A DNA stretch of 64,000 nucleotides from Alistipes senegalensis JC50. Its GTDB lineage: Bacteria; Bacteroidota; Bacteroidia; Bacteroidales; Rikenellaceae. The translations under genes and the position numbers were made by a program. Every line of letters begins with the position of its first letter. The stretch's first letter is position 1. Below the pieces are notes generated by a model. The model saw only the letters and a program-made list of their open reading frames with translations, made no database searches and had not been told where the DNA came from. The stretch lies in assembly GCF_025145645.1 (NCBI RefSeq), contig NZ_CP102252.1, positions 3,224,001 through 3,288,000 of the forward strand, given 5' to 3'. Below are positions 17,957 through 26,881 of the stretch, piece after piece.

Positions 17957-19543
17957 TTATTCGATCTTCGTGTCGATCACGTGCAGGAGCGCTCCCTTTT
18001 GGTCGGTCACCGTGATCCGGATGGCCGCCGCGGGGTTCGCGGGGACGTATTGCAGCCAGTGGTCGGCCGTGCGGACCGTCGCGCACCACGAATAGCGCTG
18101 CCATCCGATCAGCCCCTGGTTGCAGAAATCGCGGTGGATGGGGTCGTAGCGCGCCACGCGGGTCAGCCGGCCCGAGGTCTGCACGCCGTTCTCGTAGCAG
18201 TCGAAGGTCCAGTCGGGACGCATCTCCCAGAGATTGACCAGCACCGCGGGCGAACCTCCGGCGGGGTCCGAGGCCGTTCCGGGGGCGACGGTTCCGGTGT
18301 TGGTCGTCACGCCCTTGTTGTAGACGCGGTAACGCTCCGTGGCGTATTCGTCGCCGATGGGTACGATGCGGCGGCTCATCGAGGTTCCGTTGACGGTGCA
18401 GGCCGCGAAGGCCGCCGGGGTCCCGTCGTTGCAGAGGAGTTTGTACCACCACGTGCCGCATGCCGCTGGGAGGATGTATTCGGAGGCTTTGTCGCTGATG
18501 CGCACCGAGTGGGCGTGGTGCCAGTGTCCGCTCATCACCGTCAGGTTGTAGTCGGCGAAAAGCGCGTAGAATTCGTCGAAATTTCCGAGCGCCTTTTTAT
18601 AGGAGCCGTCCGTCTGCAATCCGTTGACGGTCGGCACGTGCATCGCCACGACCACGTCGCGCACGGCGGGGTCCGTCGCCGCGAGGTCCTTGCGCAGCCA
18701 CTCCATCTGGCGGTCGTCGATCCGCGTGTCGTAGGCGTTCGAGCCTTTGTAGACCATGTCGTCGAGTACGATGTAGTGGATGCGGCCCAGGTTGAACGAA
18801 TAGTAGGTGGGGCCGAGCGCCGCCTTGTACTGGGCGTCGGCCGTGTCGTCGGCGACCTTGTGGCAGTAGTCGTGGTTGCCGATGGCGTGGAAGACCGGGA
18901 AATCGACATCTTTCATCGCCTCGATGTACTGCGGGAAGGAGTAGTTCTTCGAATACCAGTATTCCGAGTGGGTCATGTCGCCCAGATTCAGCCCGTAGAC
19001 GCGGTATCCCGCGGGGGCCGAGGCGGCGTGGGCGGCGAGCGCGGGGACGAACCGTTCGCGGCATTGCTTGGCGTCGAGTTCGGCGACGACCGTTCCGCTG
19101 TCGTTCGGATAGCCCGGTTTGCGTCCCGAGATGTGTACGTCGGCCATGACCAGCAGCAGGTGGCGGGTGTTGTCCGCGGCGGTCAGGTCGAAATCGAAGC
19201 GCTGCGTGCCCGGTTCGGCGGGATCTATGGCCGCATAGAATGTCGGAAGGATGCCGTCGCGGGCCGTTTCGTAGCCCGAGGGTACGGAGATGCGCACGAA
19301 ATCGGCCGACGAGAGGTCGCTCGTAAAGGAGTAGTAGCCTTCGGCGTCGGTTTTCACGACGTTCGCGCCGTCGGAAACCGCGACGCCGGCGATGCCACGG
19401 CCGTCGCAGCGGACATATCCGCAGATATTTCCCTCTCCGGCGGGAGGGGGTACGGGGCCTTCGGAAGACGAGTCGGACGAACAGCCCGCGAGGAGCGTCA
19501 AGGCGAGCGCCGCCGATGAAAAGCAATTCAGAATTCGGTTCAT
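17957..19543 (-). CDS. Calcineurin-like metallophosphatase lipoprotein (second paralogue)
   Basis: A 528-residue lipoprotein (LLAGC, Cys21). The start at 19543 is chosen because the next upstream Met adds 11 residues before the signal. It has the same three-domain layout as its neighbour, with an intact metal-site set: MADVHISG, NLGDMTHSEYW, AIGNHDYCHK, VAMHVPT and SGHWHHAH. It is the first gene of the operon and sits 26 bases upstream of its paralogue. A promoter -7 box (TACATTTG) lies about 50 bases upstream. Surface or periplasmic dephosphorylation of a phosphorylated glycan is plausible. The exact substrate is unknown. Confidence 0.9.
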   Translation of the reverse strand: MNRILNCFSSAALALTLLAGCSSDSSSEGPVPPPAGEGNICGYVRCDGRGIAGVAVSDGANVVKTDAEGYYSFTSDLSSADFVRISVPSGYETARDGILPTFYAAIDPAEPGTQRFDFDLTAADNTRHLLLVMADVHISGRKPGYPNDSGTVVAELDAKQCRERFVPALAAHAASAPAGYRVYGLNLGDMTHSEYWYSKNYSFPQYIEAMKDVDFPVFHAIGNHDYCHKVADDTADAQYKAALGPTYYSFNLGRIHYIVLDDMVYKGSNAYDTRIDDRQMEWLRKDLAATDPAVRDVVVAMHVPTVNGLQTDGSYKKALGNFDEFYALFADYNLTVMSGHWHHAHSVRISDKASEYILPAACGTWWYKLLCNDGTPAAFAACTVNGTSMSRRIVPIGDEYATERYRVYNKGVTTNTGTVAPGTASDPAGGSPAVLVNLWEMRPDWTFDCYENGVQTSGRLTRVARYDPIHRDFCNQGLIGWQRYSWCATVRTADHWLQYVPANPAAAIRITVTDQKGALLHVIDTKIE

Positions 19544-19592
19544 TCGGGTTTGGATTTTCGTGTTGCCGTGTGGCAACGGTTAGTCGGTACGG

Positions 19593-19600
19593 CAAATGTA
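19593..19600 (-). promoter_or_regulatory. -7 promoter box (TACATTTG) of the susCD/phosphatase operon
   Basis: Read on the minus strand this is a perfect match to the Bacteroidota -7 element TAnnTTTG, and it would start transcription about 43 bases before the first ATG of the operon at 19543. No clear -33 TTTG at the usual spacing was found, so regulation may need an activator, perhaps the divergent DUF6377 protein. Confidence 0.55.
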
Positions 19601-19803
19601 CCCATAAATGAATATCCTCCGCAGGAGGGCTGCGAAAATCAAACCCTTTGAAAAATAAAGGGGCTGAATGTCAGTCTGTTGCTGATAATTCGGGTTCGTT
19701 TTATCAAACTGTGTAACGGCATTGTAACGCCCGAAAAGCGCCCCGGAAGGTGATTTTGATTCCGAATTTTATTATCTTGTCTGACCGAAACACGCCTTTT
19801 GCC

Positions 19804-21471
19804 ATGAACCGAAGCCTTTGCTGTCTGCTGTTTGCCGCCGTATCTCTCACGACGGGCTGCCGGGACGAACTCGATCACGAACTCGACAGGACGATCCGCG
19901 AACTGAACGATGTCATCCGCAACGAAGCGGTCTATGTGGAACGCCGCCACCGCATCATCCGCAAATACCGCGACATTGCGGACACCACCCGCAGCAAGCG
20001 GACCCGGGCCTGGGCTTATACCACGCTGGCGGGGCATTACAGCCATTTCCAGCTCGATTCGTCGGCCTATTATTGCAGGATGGCCCGTGCGCTGGCCGAG
20101 GAATTGGGCGACGAACGGCTGATCAACGATGCCAAGGTCCGCACGGCCATCGTGCTGATCGGCAATGTCGAACTCGCGGAGGCCAACCGCATTCTGCGGA
20201 GCGTCGATACGACGGACAGCCGGAAGGTGGACCTGACGCTCTACTACCGCACGCGGGCCACGGTGTTCCGCGAATCGAAACGCTTCAGCGTCTTTCCCGA
20301 GGTGCAGAGCCGCTATGACGATTCGCTCAAATACTACCTCCGGGCCTATCTCAACCGCGCTTCGGGACCGCGCATCGCCTATCAGAAAAAGAATTTCGAA
20401 GCCGAACTGCTGCGTCTCGAAGGACGCAACCGCGAGGCGCTGGAAAAGCTCGAAGGGCTGATCCGGGACGACATCGACAGCCTCGATATTTTCCAGAAGG
20501 GCAACATCACCTACCAGATCGCGCGCAACTACACCGACATGGGCGACAACCGGCGGGGCATGCTGTGGGCGGCCCGGGCTTCGATCTACGAGCTTTCGGC
20601 CTCGACGCGCGCCCACATGTCGCTCTACCGGCTGGCGCAGATACTCTACGAGACGGGAGAGATCCGGTTGGCGAACGCCTACATCAAACGCACGCTGAAC
20701 GACCTGACGGTCAGCAACTACCGTCTGCGGATGGGGCAATACGCCGAATCGCTCGACATGATCACCCGGTCGTTCGACAAGTCGATGCGCAGCAGACTGC
20801 TGCTGACGTTCTTCACGGCCATATCGCTCTCGGTGCTGCTGATCGTCATTCTCTGGCAGGCGATCCACACCCTGCGGCGCAAGCGGGAGATCGAACGCCT
20901 CAAAGACAGCTATCTCGAAATCAACCGCCAGTTGACCGACATCAACCATCGGCTCAACGCCACCAACAGCGCGCTGGTGCGGACCAACGACCAGCTCAAC
21001 GACGCCAACAGGATCAAATCGGAGTACGTGAGCCAGTATATGCAGCTTTGCAGCTCCTACATCCAGCGCCTCGACACCTACCGCATGGGGATCATCAAAC
21101 TGCTCAAGACCGAGAGCGCCGAGCAGACGCTCATCACGCTGCGCTCGCAGGAGCTGATCCAGACCGAGCACCGCAATTTCCTGCGGCTTTTCGACGAAAC
21201 CTTCCTCGGGCTGTTTCCCGACTTTATCGAACAGGTGTGCGGGCTGCTCCACGATCCGGAGCGTTTCATGCCCAAGCGGCGCCGCCAGCTCTCGACCGAA
21301 CTGCGCTACCTGGCGCTGATCCGGCTGGGCGTTTCGGACTCGGCGCAGATCGCCATGTTCCTCAACAGCACGCTTTCGACGATCTATACCTACCGGGCGC
21401 GGCTGCGCAACGCCCGGATCGACAAAATGTCGGACATCGAGGAGCAGATCCAGCGTATCGGCATCTCGTAA
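19804..21471 (+). CDS. DUF6377 membrane-anchored regulator of the adjacent operon
   Basis: A 555-residue protein. The ATG at 19804 is used because it gives a lipoprotein-type signal (SLTTGC, Cys19). Residues about 25-330 form TPR-like helical repeats. A single membrane helix (LLLTFFTAISLSVLLIVILW) follows, then a coiled coil (EINRQLTDINHRLNATNSAL). A cytoplasmic C-terminal DUF6377 region ends in a LuxR-like helix-turn-helix (RLGVSDSAQIAMFLNSTLST). The architecture fits a sensor whose outer part perceives a ligand and whose inner part binds DNA. It is divergent from the nine-gene operon and shares its upstream region, so it probably controls that operon. A close paralogue lies at 61427-63088. 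Confidence 0.82.
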   Translation: MNRSLCCLLFAAVSLTTGCRDELDHELDRTIRELNDVIRNEAVYVERRHRIIRKYRDIADTTRSKRTRAWAYTTLAGHYSHFQLDSSAYYCRMARALAEELGDERLINDAKVRTAIVLIGNVELAEANRILRSVDTTDSRKVDLTLYYRTRATVFRESKRFSVFPEVQSRYDDSLKYYLRAYLNRASGPRIAYQKKNFEAELLRLEGRNREALEKLEGLIRDDIDSLDIFQKGNITYQIARNYTDMGDNRRGMLWAARASIYELSASTRAHMSLYRLAQILYETGEIRLANAYIKRTLNDLTVSNYRLRMGQYAESLDMITRSFDKSMRSRLLLTFFTAISLSVLLIVILWQAIHTLRRKREIERLKDSYLEINRQLTDINHRLNATNSALVRTNDQLNDANRIKSEYVSQYMQLCSSYIQRLDTYRMGIIKLLKTESAEQTLITLRSQELIQTEHRNFLRLFDETFLGLFPDFIEQVCGLLHDPERFMPKRRRQLSTELRYLALIRLGVSDSAQIAMFLNSTLSTIYTYRARLRNARIDKMSDIEEQIQRIGIS

Positions 21472-21476
21472 TGACA

Positions 21477-21502
21477 AGAGGCGGGACCGAAATCCCGCCT
21501 CT
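21477..21502. terminator. Hairpin between convergent genes
   Basis: A 10-bp perfect inverted repeat (21477-21486 with 21493-21502, 6-nt loop) sits between the ends of the DUF6377 gene and the PL13 gene. A U-rich tail is lacking on both strands, so terminator function is likely but weaker than for the other hairpins in this window. Confidence 0.5.
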
Positions 21503-21522
21503 GCCGTCGTTTCCGCTCCGGA

Positions 21523-22656
21523 TCAGCGCTGCCGCTGGGAGTATCCGGCGAGGTTGTAGCTCACGGGCTCCGTGCTGTCGCCCACGCGGTAGATGCCGAA
21601 TTTGAAGTAGTAGCCGTCCTCGTCGTTGCGGCCTATGAGTATACGCTCGTTATCTACCAGATGATCGGTCCGGCCGTCGCAGGTCATCCGTACGTCGAGG
21701 CGTCCCGGACGCACGATCGTCTCGGCCTCGCCGCCGTACTGCGTCCAGTCGATCTCCACGGTGAAGGTCACCCAGCGCTCCTTCGGGAACTCTTCGAAAG
21801 GCATCCGCGCGGCTATCGTCGAGGCTTTGAACTCCGAGGTGACGGGCTCCATCACCCGGGCTTTGGCCGCATTGGCGTTGCAGCGGTCGGTCTTGTCGGT
21901 GAACCAGCGGCGGTCGGAGTTGGCCTTGATGTAGAAATACCCTCCCGAGAATCCGAACGCCAGCGGGGGATAGCCGCCCTGTTCGACCTTCCAGCCCGTC
22001 GGTTTGCCCGCTTTCCAGACTTTGCGGCCCTTCTTGTCGGCGCTTTCCACCCGTTCGTAAACCGTGTCCTTCCTGATGACGACGGTGTCCTGCATGGCGA
22101 GGAACTCCTCTGCCGGGAGCTTCATCACGCGCCCGTCGGGAGCCGTCACCAGCGTCCGGTCGGGCATGCCGTGCCATTGGGCGAAGATCGTCGATACTTC
22201 GGGACTCAGCTCCGAGGGAATCCAGATCGAAAAGGTGTAGCTCCACGACGTGCCCTGCGGACAGATGCCCTTGCCGTGGTGGTAGACGGTCTTCATCCGC
22301 TGGGCATCGGTGTAGGCCTTGTCCGGGAGCGCCGCGAAGTCGGCCGCCGTGGCGTAGCACCAGGAGAGTTCCGAACGCCCTTTGGTCTCGCCCGGGGCAT
22401 AGCCTTCGAGCGTGTTGTCGTCGCGTCCGAGCGTGAAGCGGTAGGAGGGTTTGCCCGCGTACATGCGGGTATGGTCGCGGCCGAGGGCTTCGGGTTTGCG
22501 GATGCCCACGGCGACCCACTCGCCGTCGATCACCTGACTCATCCGCGCCGAATCGGCCTGGATGTTCACCCGTTCGGGCAGCGGTTCGTAGCCTTTTTCC
22601 TGAGCCGTCGCCGGCATGGCGGCCAGCAGCAGCACGATTGCATACAGTCGGTTCAT
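21523..22656 (-). CDS. Heparin lyase I family (PL13), heparin/heparan sulfate endolyase
   Basis: A 377-residue secreted enzyme predicted to cleave heparin at hexosamine-iduronate linkages by beta-elimination. The start at 22656 gives a clean signal peptide ending ATAQ. An alternative ATG at 22671 overlaps the end of the upstream PL12 gene. The family beta-jelly-roll motifs are visible. The catalytic His lies in FAQWHGMPD (H162), and the Lys/Tyr pair in YYFKFGIYR (K352, Y356) matches the spacing known for Bacteroides heparinase I. The Arg in KGRSELSW is also expected. The gene is the last of a three-lyase operon and directly follows a PL12 gene. Confidence 0.88.
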   Translation of the reverse strand: MNRLYAIVLLLAAMPATAQEKGYEPLPERVNIQADSARMSQVIDGEWVAVGIRKPEALGRDHTRMYAGKPSYRFTLGRDDNTLEGYAPGETKGRSELSWCYATAADFAALPDKAYTDAQRMKTVYHHGKGICPQGTSWSYTFSIWIPSELSPEVSTIFAQWHGMPDRTLVTAPDGRVMKLPAEEFLAMQDTVVIRKDTVYERVESADKKGRKVWKAGKPTGWKVEQGGYPPLAFGFSGGYFYIKANSDRRWFTDKTDRCNANAAKARVMEPVTSEFKASTIAARMPFEEFPKERWVTFTVEIDWTQYGGEAETIVRPGRLDVRMTCDGRTDHLVDNERILIGRNDEDGYYFKFGIYRVGDSTEPVSYNLAGYSQRQR

Positions 22657-22657
22657 C

Positions 22658-24661
22658 TTAGCGGAGTTCATATCCCAGTTCGTAGGTTTTGGCGCCCACG
22701 CGCACCGCGAAGCGGAGCGTGTCGCCCACGGGGGCCTTTTCCGGAACGATGGCGATCGAGCCTTGGAACGGCGCTTCGTCCGGGGCGATGACGGTGACGA
22801 AGAGCATCTCCCCGCCGGCGTCCTTCTGCGCCTCGACGGCGTAGGCCGGACGCTCCTCCTTCTTGCGGTAGGCGGTCGAAACCCATCCCTCCTCCTCGCG
22901 GATCTGCACGGGAACGGTCGCCGAGGTCTTGATGCGGATGTTGTTGCTGTCGGCGAAGAGCGTGCGCACGGTGCCGTCCCTGGCGTATTCGATCCGGCCC
23001 GGACAGAGGTTGAAATGCACTCCGACCTTTCCGGCGGCCGTGCCCGACACCTGGTCGGTGATCACCAGCAGCCCCTCTGCGGTGAAGAACATCGCCCGGC
23101 GGTGGGTGAGACCCTCGTAGGAGGGGTTCTCGGTTACCAGCGTCGTCAGCTCGGGCGTCGCCTTCCACAGCAGGAGTTTCGAATCGGTCTTTTCGAGGTC
23201 GCGGTCGTCGAGCGTCACGGTGTTGTGCACGCGGGTCTGGCGGAACCAGTTGCGCTGGGCCAGCACGGCGCTGTCGCCGCCGTAGACGTAGCTGCCCGAG
23301 TCGGGGAAGAAGTTGCGGCCCCGGCGCCAGTAGTCGAACGTGCCGTTGTCGGGCTGGTTGTGCCAGAACGCCGGGGGACCTGCTTTCACGACCGTGACTG
23401 CGGCATCCTTGTCCCATCCCGTGCGCAGGACGTAGAATCCCGATGCCGGGAACTGCTGCGAGGTGTAGTCGGGGAGTGCGCCCTTGCGGCCCTCCGTGGC
23501 GAACCATTGCAGCTGTTTGTCGTCGGGGAAGACCTTGCTCCAGCTGCGGAACTGCCGCTGGAGGGAGCTCTTGTCGTGGCTCTTGGTGTCGCCGAACATC
23601 GGGTTGGAGTAGTCGGGGAAGAGCAGGTTCCACGTCACGACGGTCATCTTCCCGACGGTCTCGACGTAGCTTGCCGGAAATTCGCTCTCGTATCCGTTGG
23701 CCGAGGCCATGCCGAGGACTTTGAGGAAGATGTCGATGGCGGCGATGTGGTAGCCGAAATCCAGCTCGAACTGCATGCCGTCGGGGTAGACCTGCACGCC
23801 GATCTCGCGGTTGAGGATCTCGATGCCGCTGCGGCGCCACTCCGCGGCTTCGCGGAACTCCGGGAAGTAGATGCCCGCAAACAGCATCCGCTGGGCCTCG
23901 AACAGCAGGTGGTTGCCCTGCTTGGAGTAGTTGTGCAGGATGTGGTCGGCGTGCTGGCGGTAGGTGCGCAGGAAGAGGTTGAGGAACTGGGGCGTGAAGC
24001 GCGGCGAACGGATCGTCAGCGCGAATTCCGTCAGCAGGTCCTGCAAACGGCGTCCGGCCTCCATCGGACGCCATGCGAAGCGGATGTTCTCCTTTTCGGC
24101 GGCGATCTCGGCCTCCGATGCCCCTGCGGCTTTCAGCCGTTCGACGCCGTCCAGCGGGTTTTTCTTCACCCAGTCGGCGTACTGCTCCATCCATGCGTCG
24201 ATGTATCGGGCATCCTGGGTGACGTAGTAGCATTTGGCCAGCGGGATGAACCAGTAGTGGCGGTGCAGCTGCCAGCGCAGCTCGTTGTCCTTCACGGGCC
24301 AGTAGCGCCAGTCGATGTCGTCGCCGTAGAAATAGGAGGGCTGATAGCCCTTGTGGGCGTAGAATTTGTGTTCCAGCGCCTCGTCGGCCTGCTTCTGCTC
24401 CAGCTTGCTGACCTTGACGTTTTCGAGGTCGAGGCCGAAGAGTTCGACGGGTTTGCGCGTGCGGAAATATTTCAGCAGCTCCTTGTCCGCGGCGGCGACG
24501 TTGCCTTTTGCGACGGCTTTCTTCACCGCCTCCATGCCCGGACGGTCGAGGTCCAGCAGGTCGTAGAGCGACTTTTCGTCGCCGAGGGCCGGGGTCGTTT
24601 CGGCGGCCGATGCCGCGCCGAGCGCCAGCGCGGCGCAGAGGGTCATCAGGATTCGTTTCAT
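22658..24661 (-). CDS. Heparinase II/III-like lyase (PL12, heparan sulfate lyase), second copy
   Basis: A 667-residue secreted protein (signal peptide MKRILMTLCAALALGAASA). An N-terminal alpha/alpha toroid covers about residues 25-370 and a C-terminal beta-sandwich follows. Candidate catalytic residues are the Asn in QGNHLLFEAQR, the Tyr in LDFGYHIAAIDIF and the His in FWHNQPDNGTF, the set described for PL12 heparinase III. The motif GRNFFPDSGSYVY is shared with its paralogue 5 bases upstream. It should act on low-sulfated heparan sulfate. Its stop codon lies one base from the PL13 start, so translation is probably coupled. Confidence 0.9.
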   Translation of the reverse strand: MKRILMTLCAALALGAASAAETTPALGDEKSLYDLLDLDRPGMEAVKKAVAKGNVAAADKELLKYFRTRKPVELFGLDLENVKVSKLEQKQADEALEHKFYAHKGYQPSYFYGDDIDWRYWPVKDNELRWQLHRHYWFIPLAKCYYVTQDARYIDAWMEQYADWVKKNPLDGVERLKAAGASEAEIAAEKENIRFAWRPMEAGRRLQDLLTEFALTIRSPRFTPQFLNLFLRTYRQHADHILHNYSKQGNHLLFEAQRMLFAGIYFPEFREAAEWRRSGIEILNREIGVQVYPDGMQFELDFGYHIAAIDIFLKVLGMASANGYESEFPASYVETVGKMTVVTWNLLFPDYSNPMFGDTKSHDKSSLQRQFRSWSKVFPDDKQLQWFATEGRKGALPDYTSQQFPASGFYVLRTGWDKDAAVTVVKAGPPAFWHNQPDNGTFDYWRRGRNFFPDSGSYVYGGDSAVLAQRNWFRQTRVHNTVTLDDRDLEKTDSKLLLWKATPELTTLVTENPSYEGLTHRRAMFFTAEGLLVITDQVSGTAAGKVGVHFNLCPGRIEYARDGTVRTLFADSNNIRIKTSATVPVQIREEEGWVSTAYRKKEERPAYAVEAQKDAGGEMLFVTVIAPDEAPFQGSIAIVPEKAPVGDTLRFAVRVGAKTYELGYELR

Positions 24662-24666
24662 GGCAG

Positions 24667-26604
24667 TTATTTTAGGTTGTATCTCTTTCCGTCGATTTTG
24701 ACTTGCAGCCGGTCCCCGCGCCAGGCGGCTTCGACGCGCTGCGCCGCGGCGTCCGCGGCCGGGAGCAGCACCGTCACCAGCCGCACGGGCTCTCCGGTGC
24801 GCTTCCGCACCGTGAAGGCGTAGGCCGGACGCTCCGAACGCTGGCGGTAGGTGCGCGACACCCATCCTTCGCGGCGCTCCATCCGCTCCGCGCCGAAGAC
24901 CTTCAGCAGCAGGTCGTTGCCGTCGCCGAAGCGGGTCGCTGCGGAACACGCGGCGAAATCCTCCGCCGGATCGCACTCCACGAGGTTGTAGTGCAGGGCC
25001 ACTTCGCCCTCGGCCGTTCCGAAGGCTTCGTCGGCGATGACGAAGAAGCGCCGGTCGATGAACCACACCGTGCGGCGGTGGGTGAGGCCCTCGTAGGAGG
25101 GGTTCTCGACCGTCACGATGTCCGTCGCGCCGTCCGTCTCCCAGCGCAGGCATTTCGAGTCGGTGCGTTCGAGGTTCCGGCCCTCGAGCGTCAGGGTGTT
25201 GTGAACCTGCGTCCGGCGGAACCAGTTGCGCTGGTCGGTCACCTCCTTGTCGCCCGCGTAGACGTAGCTTCCCGAGTCGGGGAAGAAGTTGCGGCCCCGG
25301 TGCCAGAGTTCGAACGTGCCGTTGTCGGGTTGGCAGTGCCAGAATCCCTGCGGCCCGGCTTTGAGAACCATCGCCGTGGCGTCCGCCTCCCAGCCGTTGC
25401 GCAGGACGTAGAATCCCGAGGTGCGCAGTGCCCGCGACAGATGCTCCGGGGCGGCTCCCTCGCGGCCCTCGGTCGCCATCCAGCGGATCGCGGCGTTGTC
25501 GGGGAAAACCTCGGCCCACGCGCGGTAACAGGGCATCAGCTCCTCTCTCTCCCGGAACCGGTTGTCGCTGAACAGCGGCGTGGTGTAGTCCGGGAACGAG
25601 CAGTCGATATAGGCGTCGATCATCCGCTCGACCGTGGCCAGATACTCCGCCGGGAAATCGCCCCGGTAGCCGTTGGCGTCCATCATTTGCAGCGCCTTGA
25701 AGAAGATGCCGATCGACTCGTGGTGGTAGTGGAGGTCCAGTTCGTACTGCATGCCGTCGTCGTAGACCTGTTCGCCGATCTCGCGGTTGAGTATCCCGAC
25801 GCCCGTCTCGCGCCAGCGGTCCGCGTCGCGGAACTCGGGGAAGAACACCCCCGCGAAGACGAGCCGCTGGGCCTCGAACAGCAGGTGGTTGCCCTTGGCC
25901 GAGAAGTGGCGCGTGATATGCTCCGCATGGCGGTGGTAGTTTTCGAGAAAATGCAGGAGGAAATCGGCGTCGAACGCCTCGGCGGGCAGAAAATAGAGGA
26001 ACTGGTGGATCTGGAACTCCAGCCGGTCGCTCACCTCGAGGGGCCGCCAGGCGAAATAGACGTTCTCGGCCTGCGTCCAGTTTCCGGCCTTGCGTTCGTC
26101 ATACGCCGTGAGGGGGTTCTTGCGCATCCAGTCGAGGTATTCGGCGCACCACTCCGCGGCGTAGCGTTCGTTGCCCGAGAGGCGGTAGGCTTTGCCCATC
26201 GGCACCCACCATTTCATGCGGTGCAGCTGCCAGCGCAGTTCGTTGTCCTTCACGGGCCAGTACTCCCAGTCGATGTCGTCGCCGTAGAAAAAGGAGGGCT
26301 GGTAGCCCTTGTGGACGAAGAAACGGTGCTCCATCGCCTCGTCGGCCCAGCGTTGTTCTTCGGGGGTGATCGTGATGCCGGCGGGGTCCGCATCGGGGCA
26401 GACGACGCCCGTGCGGCGGCGGTAGTAGTCCAGCAGGGCTTCGGCGGCGGCCTTGTCGTCGCCCGCGGCGTGCAGTTCGGCGACGCGTTCCAGCCCGGGG
26501 CGCGTGAGGTCCAGCAGCGCGAAGACCGTGGTGTCGGCCTGCACCCGCATCAGCGAGGGCAGGAGGGCCAGCAGGAGGGCGATAAGCAGTTTTACAGGTT
26601 TCAT
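24667..26604 (-). CDS. Heparinase II/III-like lyase (PL12), first copy
   Basis: A 645-residue secreted PL12 paralogue. The start at 26604 gives the signal peptide MKPVKLLIALLLALLPSLMRVQA. The same fold and active-site motifs are present as in the next gene: KGNHLLFEAQR, LDLHYHHESIGIFF and FWHCQPDNGTFELW. The two copies are clearly related but diverged along their whole length, so they may prefer differently sulfated heparan segments. It is the first gene of the lyase operon and divergent from the sulfatase operon. A -7 promoter box lies so close upstream that the mRNA could be nearly leaderless. Confidence 0.9.
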   Translation of the reverse strand: MKPVKLLIALLLALLPSLMRVQADTTVFALLDLTRPGLERVAELHAAGDDKAAAEALLDYYRRRTGVVCPDADPAGITITPEEQRWADEAMEHRFFVHKGYQPSFFYGDDIDWEYWPVKDNELRWQLHRMKWWVPMGKAYRLSGNERYAAEWCAEYLDWMRKNPLTAYDERKAGNWTQAENVYFAWRPLEVSDRLEFQIHQFLYFLPAEAFDADFLLHFLENYHRHAEHITRHFSAKGNHLLFEAQRLVFAGVFFPEFRDADRWRETGVGILNREIGEQVYDDGMQYELDLHYHHESIGIFFKALQMMDANGYRGDFPAEYLATVERMIDAYIDCSFPDYTTPLFSDNRFREREELMPCYRAWAEVFPDNAAIRWMATEGREGAAPEHLSRALRTSGFYVLRNGWEADATAMVLKAGPQGFWHCQPDNGTFELWHRGRNFFPDSGSYVYAGDKEVTDQRNWFRRTQVHNTLTLEGRNLERTDSKCLRWETDGATDIVTVENPSYEGLTHRRTVWFIDRRFFVIADEAFGTAEGEVALHYNLVECDPAEDFAACSAATRFGDGNDLLLKVFGAERMERREGWVSRTYRQRSERPAYAFTVRKRTGEPVRLVTVLLPAADAAAQRVEAAWRGDRLQVKIDGKRYNLK

Positions 26605-26611
26605 GGTACGG

Positions 26612-26619
26612 CAAAGGTA
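26612..26619 (-). promoter_or_regulatory. -7 promoter box (TACCTTTG) of the lyase operon
   Basis: On the minus strand this is a perfect TAnnTTTG match. The expected start site falls at or within a few bases of the PL12 ATG at 26604, which would make the transcript leaderless or nearly so. No -33 TTTG with the usual 19-21-base spacing was seen. Confidence 0.42.
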
Positions 26620-26852
26620 CGACAAAGCGCTGTTTCCTTTTATCAATAATGACCAATCCTTTCCCGAATTTCTGCAAAGGGGTTTCAGTTTTGTGCAGTC
26701 CGATGCCGGATTTGTCGAATGACGGCGCCCGAAGGGGCCTGCGGCGCGGTTTTAGGACAAATTTAAGGTCCGATTCTACAAAATCGAAAGCCTTTTGCAC
26801 ACGTTTCGCGTTTTTGGGGACAATCTCCGGGGCTTGCGCTGTCGGTTTGTGG

Positions 26853-26860
26853 TAATTTTG
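26853..26860 (+). promoter_or_regulatory. -7 promoter box (TAATTTTG) of the sulfatase operon
   Basis: A perfect TAnnTTTG element on the plus strand, 22 bases before the first sulfatase ATG. A TTG lies 16 bases further upstream, slightly closer than the usual spacing. The 277-bp space between the two divergent operons would hold the binding site of the hybrid two-component regulator encoded at 35249-39286. No clear repeat operator was recognised by eye. Confidence 0.55.
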
Positions 26861-26881
26861 TATGACCGAAAAACTACGCCT

